Assembly (NCBI RefSeq): GCF_016745095.1
Contig: NZ_CP067087.1
Location: 1,786,501-1,850,500 of the forward strand
Length of the DNA stretch: 64,000 nucleotides
Source: Croceicoccus sp. YJ47
Lineage (GTDB): Bacteria > Pseudomonadota > Alphaproteobacteria > Sphingomonadales > Sphingomonadaceae
Direction of reading: 5' to 3'
Every line of letters begins with the position of its first letter. Position 1 is the stretch's first letter. A model generated the notes under the pieces. That model was not told the origin of the DNA. It saw nothing but the letters and a program-made list of their open reading frames with translations, and made no database searches. Below are positions 23,386-31,678 of the stretch, piece by piece. A program made the position numbers and the translations under genes.

Positions 23386-25187
23386 ATGGCAAGCTCAAAG
23401 ACCAGGGCCTCGCGCCTGCGTGGCGGTTCCACACCATCGAACGAACGTCCGCCGGCGGATACTCTGTCTCCGCTTTCGCTGCTGCTCGGCATGGCGCGGC
23501 AATATCCCGGCCGGCTCGCGGCGCGATTGCCGCGCTGAGCGTGACGGCGGCGGCGACGCTGGCTATCCCCTCGGGTTTCAAGCTGGTGATCGACCGCGGT
23601 TTTTCGGGCGATGGCGACATTGCGCGCTGGTTCGAATATCTGCTCGTCATCGTGGTGGTGCTGGCCATCGGCACGGCGCTGCGCTTTTATTACGTGTCAT
23701 GGCTCGGCGAACGGATCGTCGCCGATCTGCGCGTGCGGGTGCAGGACAATCTGCTCTCGTTGCCGCCCGGCTTTTTCGAGGAAAACAGCCCGGCCTAGAT
23801 TTCGTCGCGCATGACGTCGGACACCGCCATTATCGAGCAGGTCGTCGGCAGCACCGTATCGGTCGCGCTGCGCAACGTGCTCATGGCGGTGGGCGGCACG
23901 ATCTATCTGTTCGCGCTGACGCCGGAACTGACGGCGGGATTGTTCATCCTCATTCCCATCGTCATCGTGCCGATCGTGTGGTTCGGGCGGCGGGTGCGCA
24001 ATCTTTCCCGGTCGAGCCAGGACCGCATCGCCGATGTCGGCGCCATGGTGTCCGAAGTGCTGGGCGCGATGAAGATCGTGCAGGGCTTCAACCAGGAAGA
24101 CCGCGAACGCGCGCGTTTTGCCGCCGCCGTCGACCGCAGTTTCCAGACCGCGCGCCGCCGCATCATCATCCGGTCGATCATGACCGGCCTCGTGATCTTC
24201 CTCATCTTCACCGCGCTGACGCTGCTCATGTGGAAAGGCGCCTCCGACGTGGCGGCGGGGCGCATCACCGGCGGCACCATCGCCGCCTTCGTCATCACCG
24301 CCGGGCTGGTGGCGGGCGCGTTCGGCTCGCTGACCGAGGTGTACGGCAACCTTCTGCGCGCGGCGGGCGCGACGCAGCGGCTGGGCGAATTGCTGGCCGC
24401 GCGTCCCGCCATCGCCGCGCCCGCCCGTCCGCAGGCGCTCCCCGATCCGCCGCGCGGAGCGATCGCGTTTCGCGACGTGACCTTCCGCTATCCCACCCGG
24501 CCCGACGCCGCCGCGCTCGAGGATTTCTCGCTCGTGGTGGAGCCGGGCGAGACGGTCGCCATCGTCGGCCCGTCGGGCGCGGGCAAGTCGACCCTGTTTC
24601 AGCTCGTCGCGCGCTTCTACGATCCGCAGGCGGGCAGCGTGCGCGTCGACGGGGTGGAGCTGACCCGTGCGGACCCGGCGGAGGTGCGCCGCCGCATCGC
24701 GCTGGTCCCGCAGGAAAGCACGCTGTTTGCCGCCAGCGCACGCGACAATCTGCGCTATGGCCGCTGGGATGCGAGCGATGCGGAGATTGCCGACGCGGTC
24801 GAGGCCGCCAATGCCGCGGAGTTCCTCGCCGCCCTGCCGCAGGGGCTGGACACGCAGCTGGGCGAAGGCGGGGCGCGCCTGTCCGGTGGTCAGCGGCAGC
24901 GCATCGCGATTGCCCGCGCGCTTTTGCGCGATGCGCCGATCCTGCTCCTCGACGAAGCGACGAGCGCGCTCGACGCCGAGAGCGAGCGGCTGGTGCAGGG
25001 CGCGCTGGACGAGCTGATGCAGGGGCGTACGACGCTGGTCATCGCGCACCGGCTCGCGACCGTGCGCGCCGCCGACCGCATCATCGTCATGGACGGGGGC
25101 CGCATCGTCGAGGAAGGCACGCACGACAGCCTCAGCGCGTCGAGCGGGCTCTACGCCCATCTCGCCGGCCTGCAATTCGACAGTTGA
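23386..25187 (+). pseudogene. ABC exporter (transmembrane + ATPase), broken by a frameshift and an in-frame stop
   Basis: Together the frames encode one MsbA-like half transporter. Residues 1-46 are read from ATG 23386. At about 23523-23529 one nucleotide appears to be missing (RLAA then IAALSVTAAATL in the next frame), because the original frame hits TGA at 23536. The second frame continues the first helices to ...FFEENSPA, where TAG at 23796-23798 interrupts it. Four codons later the same frame goes on with MTSDTAIIEQVVGS from 23811 to the end. The tail (458 residues) is intact and has helices 3-6, Walker A GPSGAGKST, signature LSGGQRQR and Walker B ILLLDEATSALD. The family usually has GAG (Glu) where TAG stands. 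The intact tail lacks the first two helices, so normal transport is unlikely. A sequencing error is possible for each lesion. Confidence 0.85.
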
Positions 25188-25342
25188 GACCGGCAATTCA
25201 GCAGGCTTTCATTCCGCGCCTGTTAAAGGTAGCATTTGAAACCGGATTTCGTAAGGCCGGCGCATCATGCGCCGCGTCCGGCACAGGGCGTTTGCCCGAT
25301 GCAACGCAGGGCTTCCGCCCGATGAAAGAGGATCTTATCTCC

Positions 25343-27535
25343 ATGAGAATGTCAAAACTTGCACTGTCCCTGTCCGCCGCCGCGGCCGCGCTGACCGCGC
25401 ATGTGCCTGCGTTTGCCCACGGGATCGACGGCCACGATCACGCGGATGGCCACGGCGCCCACGCGCATGTCATGCAGGATGCCGCGACGGGCGAAGGGGC
25501 GGCCTACGATACGCCGACGATGAATTTCGGCAGCTGGGGCATCGACCCGAGCGAGATCGACACCACCATCGATCCGGGCGACGATTTCTACGCCTACATG
25601 AATCGCAAATGGATGCAGGCGAACACGATACCGTCGGATCGTTCGCGCTTCGGCTCGTTCGACCTCCTCGCCGTGCAGGCGGAGAAGGATTTGCGCACGA
25701 TCGTAACCGACATGGCGGCGCAGGGCGGCTCGCTCGACACGCCGGAGGGGCGCGTGGCGGCGGCCTATGCGGCCTATCTCGATACCGACACGATCAATGC
25801 GAAGGGGCTGGCGCCCGCGCGGCCCTATCTCGACGCGATCTATGGCGCGGGCGATCTCGCGGGGTTGATGCGGCTGTTCGGGACGCCGGGTTATCCCGCG
25901 CCGCTGGGCCTCGGCGTCACGACCGATTCCAAGAACCCGGATCAGTATATTCCCATCCTCGCCGTGGGCGGGCAGGGGCTTCCCGATCGCGATTACTACC
26001 TCAAGGATACCGAGAAGAACCTCGAGATCCGGGCGAAATATCGCGAATATCTGACCTTCCTCGCAAGCCAGCTCGGCTATGCCGACCCCGGCGCCACCGC
26101 CGATGCGGTCTATGCGCTGGAGCGCCGGTTCGCGATGGCGGACTGGGACAATGCGATGTCGCGCAACCGCAACCTGACCTACAATCGCCTGTCGCGCGAC
26201 GAATTGATGGCGCTGGCGGGCGATGCGCCGCTGGCCGCGATGCTGGATGCATCGGGCATCGATACGGATCAGTTCTGGGTCTATCACGTGACGCCCACGG
26301 CGGAGGAAATCGCGCAATACGGCCTCACCGATGCCGATCTGGCCAAGCTTGGCGGCGGGGTGGAGCAGCAGCTCGAAATCCTGTCCGAAACCGACATGGC
26401 GACGTTGCAGGCATGGGCCGCGCTCCATCTCATCGACAATCGCGCCTCCGTCCTTCCCGAGGCGATCGACAATGCGAGCTTCGAATTCTACGGCAAGACG
26501 CTTCAGGGCACGCCCGAGCAGCAGGCCCGGTGGAAGCGTGCGCTGTCCGCGACCGAGGGGATGATGGGCGAGACGCTCGGCAAGGAATTCGTGTCGCGCC
26601 ACTTCCCGCCGGAAAACAAGGCGAGCATGGACCAGCTCGTCGCCAACCTGCGCAAGGCGATGGCCGTCAATCTCGAAGATCTCGACTGGATGGGCGCCGA
26701 AACGCGTAAGGAGGCCGTGGCCAAGCTCAACGCCTTCACGCCCAAGATCGGCTACCCGGACGAATTCGAAACCTATGACGGCATGGACATCGTTAAGGGC
26801 GATGCGTTTGCCAATGCGATGGCGTCGGATCGCTGGCACTGGAACGACATGGTGTCGAAGCTGGGGCAGCCGGTCGATCGCGGCGAATGGCACATGACGC
26901 CGCAGACGGTGAACGCCTATTACAACCCCACCATGAACGAGATCGTTTTCCCCGCCGCCATCCTGCAGCCGCCGTTCTTCAACGCGGGCGCCGACGATGC
27001 GGTGAACTATGGCGCGATCGGCGCGGTCATCGGCCACGAAATGGGCCATGGCTTCGACGATCAGGGCGCAAAGTCGGATGGCGAGGGCGTGCTGCGCAAC
27101 TGGTGGACCGACGAGGATCTCGCCAATTTCGAGGCGCTGACCTCCTCCCTGACCGAGCAGTACAATGCGTTCTGCCCGTTCGACGATGGCGAAACCTGCG
27201 TGAACGGGAGCCTGACGCTGGGCGAGAATATCGGCGACCTGGGCGGGCTGAGCCTTGCCTATCGTGCGTACAAGATGTCGCTCGGCGGAAAGGACGCGCC
27301 GGTCATCGACGGGCTCACCGGGGATCAGCGGTTCTTCCTCGCCTGGGCGCAGGTGTGGCGCACGCTGATGCGGGAGGAAGCGGCCCGCACCCGCATGGCC
27401 ACCGACCCGCACTCACCGAATCAGTACCGGGTGAACGGCATCGTCCGCAATTTCGACGAATGGTACGAGGCGTTCGGCGTCACGGCACAGGATGACCTCT
27501 ATCTCCCGCCGGAGGAACGCATCCGCATCTGGTAA
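25343..27535 (+). CDS. M13-family metallopeptidase (neprilysin/PepO type), secreted
   Basis: A 730-residue zinc peptidase with an N-terminal signal peptide (residues 1 to about 27, ending AHVPAFA) followed by a His/Asp-rich stretch (HGIDGHDHADGHGAHAH) that could bind metal. The M13 N-terminal domain begins at PGDDFYAYMNRKWMQ. The zinc site is VIGHEMGHGFDDQGAK near residue 565, with the third ligand Glu in LGENIGDLGG, and the C-terminus ends in the family's YRVNGIVRN...F form. ATG 25343 is preceded by GAGGA at 10 nt. It acts in the periplasm or outside the cell, probably on small peptides. A hairpin terminator follows. Confidence 0.94.
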   Translation: MRMSKLALSLSAAAAALTAHVPAFAHGIDGHDHADGHGAHAHVMQDAATGEGAAYDTPTMNFGSWGIDPSEIDTTIDPGDDFYAYMNRKWMQANTIPSDRSRFGSFDLLAVQAEKDLRTIVTDMAAQGGSLDTPEGRVAAAYAAYLDTDTINAKGLAPARPYLDAIYGAGDLAGLMRLFGTPGYPAPLGLGVTTDSKNPDQYIPILAVGGQGLPDRDYYLKDTEKNLEIRAKYREYLTFLASQLGYADPGATADAVYALERRFAMADWDNAMSRNRNLTYNRLSRDELMALAGDAPLAAMLDASGIDTDQFWVYHVTPTAEEIAQYGLTDADLAKLGGGVEQQLEILSETDMATLQAWAALHLIDNRASVLPEAIDNASFEFYGKTLQGTPEQQARWKRALSATEGMMGETLGKEFVSRHFPPENKASMDQLVANLRKAMAVNLEDLDWMGAETRKEAVAKLNAFTPKIGYPDEFETYDGMDIVKGDAFANAMASDRWHWNDMVSKLGQPVDRGEWHMTPQTVNAYYNPTMNEIVFPAAILQPPFFNAGADDAVNYGAIGAVIGHEMGHGFDDQGAKSDGEGVLRNWWTDEDLANFEALTSSLTEQYNAFCPFDDGETCVNGSLTLGENIGDLGGLSLAYRAYKMSLGGKDAPVIDGLTGDQRFFLAWAQVWRTLMREEAARTRMATDPHSPNQYRVNGIVRNFDEWYEAFGVTAQDDLYLPPEERIRIW

Positions 27536-27589
27536 TCCGCGGTTCGGCGCGCGAGTGGTTGCGTGCGCGCCTTTTGGTGGACGCCTGCA

Positions 27590-27621
27590 AACGCCGTCCG
27601 GTTCGCGCCGGGCGGCGTTTT
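27590..27621 (+). terminator. Rho-independent terminator after the M13 peptidase gene
   Basis: A 12-bp GC-rich stem (AACGCCGTCCGG / CCGGGCGGCGTT, one T-G pair) with a 6-nt loop TTCGCG, followed by a short T run. It lies 55 nt after the stop codon. Confidence 0.7.
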
Positions 27622-27706
27622 GTCGTGGTGCGGAATCGCGCAAGATGGAACCATGGCGCGCCTTGCCCGGTTGTAGGAGACGAACGTACAATCGAAAGAA
27701 ACGACG

Positions 27707-27958
27707 ATGGGTATCATAATCGTGATCATCGTCGGTGCCATTCTCGGCTGGCTCGCCAGCATCGTCGTGCGCACCGGCGCCAAACAGGACGCCGCCCTCA
27801 ACATGGTGGTGGGCGTATCGGGTGCATTGATTCCGGCGCTGCTGTTCGCCGGGCCGGACATCGTCACGCGGTTGAGCGCGGCGACCCTGCTTCTGGCCGT
27901 GGTGGGGGCGCTGGTGCTGTTGTCGACGGTGTGCATCTTTCGCCACCATCCGGCGTGA
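27707..27958 (+). CDS. GlsB/YeaQ/YmgE-family small membrane protein
   Basis: An 83-residue protein with three hydrophobic helices and the family's opening GIIIVIIVGAILGWLAS, followed by the charged turn RTGAKQDAALNMVVGVSGAL. Members are inner-membrane proteins often induced by stress. The precise function is unknown. It stands alone between the M13 peptidase terminator and another small gene. Compared with the usual family (about 80-90 residues) the length is normal. Confidence 0.8.
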   Translation: MGIIIVIIVGAILGWLASIVVRTGAKQDAALNMVVGVSGALIPALLFAGPDIVTRLSAATLLLAVVGALVLLSTVCIFRHHPA

Positions 27959-28063
27959 GCCGCCTGAGCCGTCTCATCCGGCGCGGGTGGATCAGGAACC
28001 GAAACGCCGCGCCCGCGCTATAGAGACAAAGCCCATCTGCCCATTTGTCCCGGAGCCTTTCCC

Positions 28064-28378
28064 ATGACCACTACCCCCGCCCAGATCGCCACCGGCAAGC
28101 GTGACATGGAAGATGTCGTCGTCGGACGGTTCCGCTCGATGGGCGCGACCAACCCTGCCACCGCCGTCGATATCGTGCCGGCCGACCCGGTCGAGGCCGA
28201 CCGTTTCGACCGCCTGCGGGCGCAGGGCGTGATTCGCGGGTCGGGCGGCGGGTTTTTCCTCGACGAATCGGCGCTTGCCGAATTGCGGACACAGCGCAAG
28301 GGCGCGCTCTATGGCGGGCTCGGCGGGGTGGCCGTGATCGGCGGATTGCTGACCTGGCTGCTGCGCCGCGGGCGTTGA
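28064..28378 (+). CDS. Hypothetical small membrane-anchored protein
   Basis: A 104-residue protein not assigned to a family. Residues 1-80 are soluble and charged (DMEDVVVGRFRSMGATNPATAV...), including a segment that resembles a small helical wing-like domain (FDRLRAQGVIRGSGGGFFLDESALAELR). A C-terminal helix (about residues 82-99, GGLGGVAVIGGLLTWLL) ends in RRGR, fitting a tail-anchored inner-membrane protein with a cytoplasmic head. Codon use is like its neighbours. Confidence 0.72.
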   Translation: MTTTPAQIATGKRDMEDVVVGRFRSMGATNPATAVDIVPADPVEADRFDRLRAQGVIRGSGGGFFLDESALAELRTQRKGALYGGLGGVAVIGGLLTWLLRRGR

Positions 28379-28469
28379 GCCTTAGCAAAGCTTGACTTAT
28401 CGACCGGCCTGCCGCAAAGGCGCAGGCATTCGGGGCGGCGCTGAGATACAGTGCCGCCTCGCCTGCTTT

Positions 28470-28487
28470 ATCCGACGCGAATCGGAT
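28470..28487. repeat. Inverted repeat upstream of rpmG
   Basis: ATCCGA, 6-nt spacer, TCGGAT, lying 78 nt before the rpmG start inside the 186-nt leader region. It could form a small mRNA hairpin or be an operator. There is no direct evidence of function. Confidence 0.35.
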
Positions 28488-28564
28488 GGCGGGACATTTA
28501 TCGAAGACCGAAACTGAGCGTATCCGGGCCGACCGGCGCGCGAAGCAATTTTTAGGATAGCGCC

Positions 28565-28732
28565 ATGGCGAAGCCCGCAACCGTCAAGATCCGGCTGGTT
28601 TCCACCGCCGACACCGGCTTTTTCTACGTCACGAAGAAAAACCCGCGCAACATGACCGAAAAGATGGTTCAGCGTAAGTATGACCCGGTCGTGCGCAAGC
28701 ATGTCGAGTTCAAGGAAGCCAAGATCAAGTGA
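28565..28732 (+). CDS. rpmG: 50S ribosomal protein L33
   Basis: A 55-residue ribosomal protein: [20 protein letters not shown] and then [21 protein letters not shown] match the L33 family closely, with normal length. It lacks the CxxC zinc pairs of some L33 forms, as is usual in proteobacteria. It is a single gene with a hairpin shortly after the stop. Confidence 0.96.
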   Translation: MAKPATVKIRLVSTADTGFFYVTKKNPRNMTEKMVQRKYDPVVRKHVEFKEAKIK

Positions 28733-28740
28733 TCGCGGCT

Positions 28741-28761
28741 TTCCCGCAATAGTTGCGGGAA
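28741..28761 (+). terminator. Hairpin after rpmG, terminator-like without T run
   Basis: TTCCCGCAA, loop TAG, TTGCGGGAA: a perfect 9-bp stem 8 nt after the rpmG stop. No T-tract follows, so it may be a weak or Rho-assisted terminator or an mRNA-stabilising end. Confidence 0.5.
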
Positions 28762-28825
28762 CGCATGTCCTCTGCATGGTTTTCGGTTCACGGCGCGTTC
28801 AATGCCGCAATGTGAAAAGACCGAT

Positions 28826-29488
28826 ATGATGACCATGAAAACAAAACTCTCCGGGATCGCTCGTGCCATCGGTGCGGGCGCTCTCATGCTTTCGGTGCCC
28901 GCCGCGATGACGGCGGGCGTGACCCCGGCCATGGCCGCGACCGGCGATCTCGACCGGGCGGTGTCGGCCCTGCGCGCGATACAGACGATGCAGGCCGATT
29001 TCACGCAGGTGGGCCGCGGCGGACAGAGCGTCGGCGGGACGATGACCCTGAAACGTCCGGGCAAGATCCGGTTTCAGTATCAGAAGGGCGTCCCCATGCT
29101 GATCGTGTCGGACGGGTCGCGTCTGACCATGCTCGACTACGAAGTTCGCCAGAAGCAGGTGTGGCCCGTCGCCAACAGCCCGCTTGGTGCGCTGCTCGAC
29201 CCCGGCAAGGACGTCGCGCGTTATGGGCAGATCATGCCGAGCGGCAATCCCAACGTCACCAGCGTCAAGTTGAAGGATCCCAAGCATCCCGAATATGGCG
29301 CGATCACGCTGATCTTTCGCAAGAAGTCCGGCGCGCCGGGCGGGATGGAGCTTGCCAGCTGGGTCGCGGTCGATGCGCAGAACAACGTGACCAAGGTGTT
29401 TCTCGACAATCACCGCTACGGCATGGCGGTCAGCGATTCGATGTTCCGGTACAAGGACGTCACCCCCGCCGCGCGCCGGGGCCGCTAA
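28826..29488 (+). CDS. lolA: LolA-family outer-membrane lipoprotein carrier protein
   Basis: A 220-residue periplasmic protein. The signal peptide covers about residues 1-36 (cleavage after PAMA), and the mature part starts ATGDLDRAVSALRAIQTMQADFTQ, the conserved opening of LolA. GGTMTLKRPGKIRFQYQKG and the following LIVSDGSRLTMLDYE strands complete the half-barrel. It should ferry lipoproteins from LolCDE to the outer membrane. ATG 28826 has a GAAAAGA ribosome site; in-frame ATGs at 28829 and 28835 are alternatives. Confidence 0.9.
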   Translation: MMTMKTKLSGIARAIGAGALMLSVPAAMTAGVTPAMAATGDLDRAVSALRAIQTMQADFTQVGRGGQSVGGTMTLKRPGKIRFQYQKGVPMLIVSDGSRLTMLDYEVRQKQVWPVANSPLGALLDPGKDVARYGQIMPSGNPNVTSVKLKDPKHPEYGAITLIFRKKSGAPGGMELASWVAVDAQNNVTKVFLDNHRYGMAVSDSMFRYKDVTPAARRGR

Positions 29489-29786
29489 GCCGATTCGGTC
29501 CGGATGCGGCGATAATCCGTGTCTCGCTGGCGCCGGACCGAGAAGAGCGGAATTTTTGTTCAGCAATCCGACAGCGAATTCCCCCTAGAACGGGAAAGAC
29601 AAGACGGGCGGTCCACCGGGTTTCCCCCCTGTTGCCCAGGTCCGCCGGATCGTCTTGGCAAAGCGTGACGAACGCGAAAAGGAACCCTCGTCCCATTGCC
29701 CCCGGGACGAGGGTTTTTTGCTGTTTCCCATCGATGGGCGGCCCTGTGAACTGGACATTGCGCGCGACCGCCCTATGGCCGTGCGC
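29489..29786. other. 298-nt intergenic region with an internal terminator
   Basis: The stretch between lolA and xthA holds no supported gene. Its one strong element is the terminator at 29685-29719. The open frame that extends xthA upstream runs through this hairpin and is therefore judged noncoding. Confidence 0.5.
29685..29719 (+). terminator. Strong Rho-independent terminator upstream of xthA
   Basis: A perfect 10-bp stem CCCTCGTCCC / GGGACGAGGG with a 9-nt loop, followed by six T residues. It lies about 200 nt after lolA and about 70 nt before xthA. Such a distant terminator may end the lolA transcript or a small RNA starting in the gap. Confidence 0.85.
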
Positions 29787-30581
29787 ATGGTAAAGATCGC
29801 CACATGGAACATCAATTCGGTGCGCCTTCGCATCGACCAGGTCACCCGTTTCCTGAACGAAGAACAGCCCGACGTGCTGTGTCTTCAGGAGATCAAGGTT
29901 GCCGAGAATCTCTTCCCCCACGCCCCGTTCGAGGAATTGGGATATACCCACCGCGCCGTGCATGGCCAGAAAGGCTATCACGGCGTCGCCACGATCAGCC
30001 GCCTGCCCTTGCGCGAATTGTCGCGCCACGACTGGCAGGACAATGGCGAGGCGCGCCATGTCGGCGTGGAGGTCGGCGGCGCGGCACAGGGGATGCTGCT
30101 CGAAAATGTCTATATCCCGGCGGGCGGGGATGTCCCCGACCGGGCGGTGAACGACAAGTTCGGGCAGAAGCTCGATTTCCTCGAACGGATGGCGCGCTGG
30201 GCCGAAACGGTCGATCGGCCGAGCATGATCGTCGGCGATTTCAATATCGCACCGCTGGAACATGACGTGTGGAGCAGCAAGTCGCTGCAGAAGGTGGTGT
30301 CGCACACCCCGGTCGAGCGCGAGGCGCTGGTCCGGTTCAAGGATGCGCATGGATGGGTCGACATCGGGCGCGAGCATGTGCCGCACGATGAAAAAAGCTA
30401 CAGCTGGTGGTCCTATCGCAATCGCGACTGGAAAAAATCGAACCGGGGCGCGCGGCTCGACCATATGTGGGCGTCCCCCGAACTGGCGAAGCAGGCGACC
30501 GGGCACGAGGTCCACCTGGCCTGCCGGGACTGGGAACGGCCGTCGGATCATATCCCGCTCGTCACCCGCTTCGAATTGTGA
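29787..30581 (+). CDS. xthA: Exodeoxyribonuclease III
   Basis: A 264-residue AP endonuclease/3'-5' exonuclease of base-excision repair. VKIATWNINSVRLR (Asn), CLQEIKV (metal-binding Glu), ENVYIPAGG (Tyr region), IVGDFNIAP (Asp/Asn) and a C-terminal WERPSDHIPLV (catalytic His) are all present. ATG 29787 gives the standard N-terminus; ATG 29775 would add MAVR. It is followed after 11 nt by ribA on the same strand. Confidence 0.95.
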   Translation: MVKIATWNINSVRLRIDQVTRFLNEEQPDVLCLQEIKVAENLFPHAPFEELGYTHRAVHGQKGYHGVATISRLPLRELSRHDWQDNGEARHVGVEVGGAAQGMLLENVYIPAGGDVPDRAVNDKFGQKLDFLERMARWAETVDRPSMIVGDFNIAPLEHDVWSSKSLQKVVSHTPVEREALVRFKDAHGWVDIGREHVPHDEKSYSWWSYRNRDWKKSNRGARLDHMWASPELAKQATGHEVHLACRDWERPSDHIPLVTRFEL

Positions 30582-30592
30582 GAGCCTGAACC

Positions 30593-31672
30593 ATGAAGGG
30601 CACCGCGTCATCCCGGCGGGCGGGGCAGGCGATCGACGCATTGCGCCACGGCTGGCCAATCCGGATCGAGGACAGGGTCACGCTGCTGCCGGCCGAAACC
30701 GGCTATGATGCGGGGGCGACCTCCCGGCTGCTGCTGATCTCTGCGGCGCGGGCGGTCACGTTGAAACTCGCGAATCAGAAGGACGCGGCGGCGCCCGATG
30801 CGCCGGCGCTAATCCGCGCGGCGGAACCGTTCGCGCTGCGCGATGCGCGCGAGCTGGCCGACCCGGCGCGCGACCTCGCCAATCCGCTGGCCGGTCCGTT
30901 TCGGGCGCAGCCTCGGGATTGGGAGGAGATCGCGGTCGCGGCGATGACGCTGGCGCGGATTGCGGGCTTGCTGCCGGCTTTCATGGTGGATCCCGCGATC
31001 CCGGGCGAAGACCTGTGTGACGAGGCCGTGCCCGTGTCGCTCGCCGATCTCGCGCAGTTTCAGGACAGCGCCCGGCTCACCGTGCAGGCCCGCGCCGCCT
31101 TGCCGACCGAGGCGGCGGACCATGCCGAGATCGTCGCCTTCCGCGCGCCGGACGATCTGCGCGAACATGTCGCACTCGTCATCGGGCGGCAGGGGGACGG
31201 GCGCGTGCCGCTCGTCCGGCTGCATTCCGAATGCCTGACCGGCGATGTGCTCGGAAGCCTGAAATGCGATTGCGGGCCGCAGCTCGACGCGTCGCTTGCC
31301 GCCATGGCGGAGGAGGCGGAAAAGGGCGGCTGGGGCGTCCTGCTCTACCTGCGGCAGGAAGGGCGCGGCATCGGGCTGATCAACAAGCTGCGCGCCTATC
31401 GGCTCCAGGATCAGGGGTTTGATACGGTCGATGCGAACAACCGGCTGGGCCTGCCGACGGAGGCCCGCGATTTTCCGGTCGCGGCGCGCATGTTGCATCT
31501 GTTGAACGTCGATGCAGTACGCTTGATGACCAATAATCCGGCCAAGGTCGCGGCATTGGAGGAGGTCGGCGTGACAGTCACTGAACGCGTGCCGCACCAA
31601 TTGCCCGCCAATCCGCACAATGCCCGCTATCTCGATACGAAGCGCGACCGGACGGGGCACCTGTTGCGCTAG
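30593..31672 (+). CDS. ribA: GTP cyclohydrolase II with a long N-terminal extension
   Basis: A 359-residue protein. The C-terminal 200 residues are a full GTP cyclohydrolase II. VRLHSECLTGDVLGSLKCDCG provides the zinc cysteines, LRQEGRGIGLINKLRAY the catalytic site, and the NNRLGLPTEARDF and LMTNNPAKV blocks follow. It makes the first riboflavin precursor from GTP. Residues 1 to about 155 form an extension that does not show the acidic DHBP synthase motifs of RibB, so this is not an evident RibBA. A similar N-terminal region is typical of sphingomonad RibA (recalled), of unknown role. It sits 6 nt from the convergent recQ stop. Confidence 0.93.
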   Translation: MKGTASSRRAGQAIDALRHGWPIRIEDRVTLLPAETGYDAGATSRLLLISAARAVTLKLANQKDAAAPDAPALIRAAEPFALRDARELADPARDLANPLAGPFRAQPRDWEEIAVAAMTLARIAGLLPAFMVDPAIPGEDLCDEAVPVSLADLAQFQDSARLTVQARAALPTEAADHAEIVAFRAPDDLREHVALVIGRQGDGRVPLVRLHSECLTGDVLGSLKCDCGPQLDASLAAMAEEAEKGGWGVLLYLRQEGRGIGLINKLRAYRLQDQGFDTVDANNRLGLPTEARDFPVAARMLHLLNVDAVRLMTNNPAKVAALEEVGVTVTERVPHQLPANPHNARYLDTKRDRTGHLLR

Positions 31673-31678
31673 GCCGGT

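Noticed and set aside
23420-27535. Open frame running from inside the ABC exporter to the end of the M13 peptidase
   Set aside because: Only the part from 25343 has homology and a signal peptide. The upstream part is an Arg/Gly/Ala-rich alternative reading of the exporter region, open because of GC bias.
29655-29786. N-terminal extension of xthA
   Set aside because: It crosses the strong terminator hairpin at 29685-29719 and has no family similarity.
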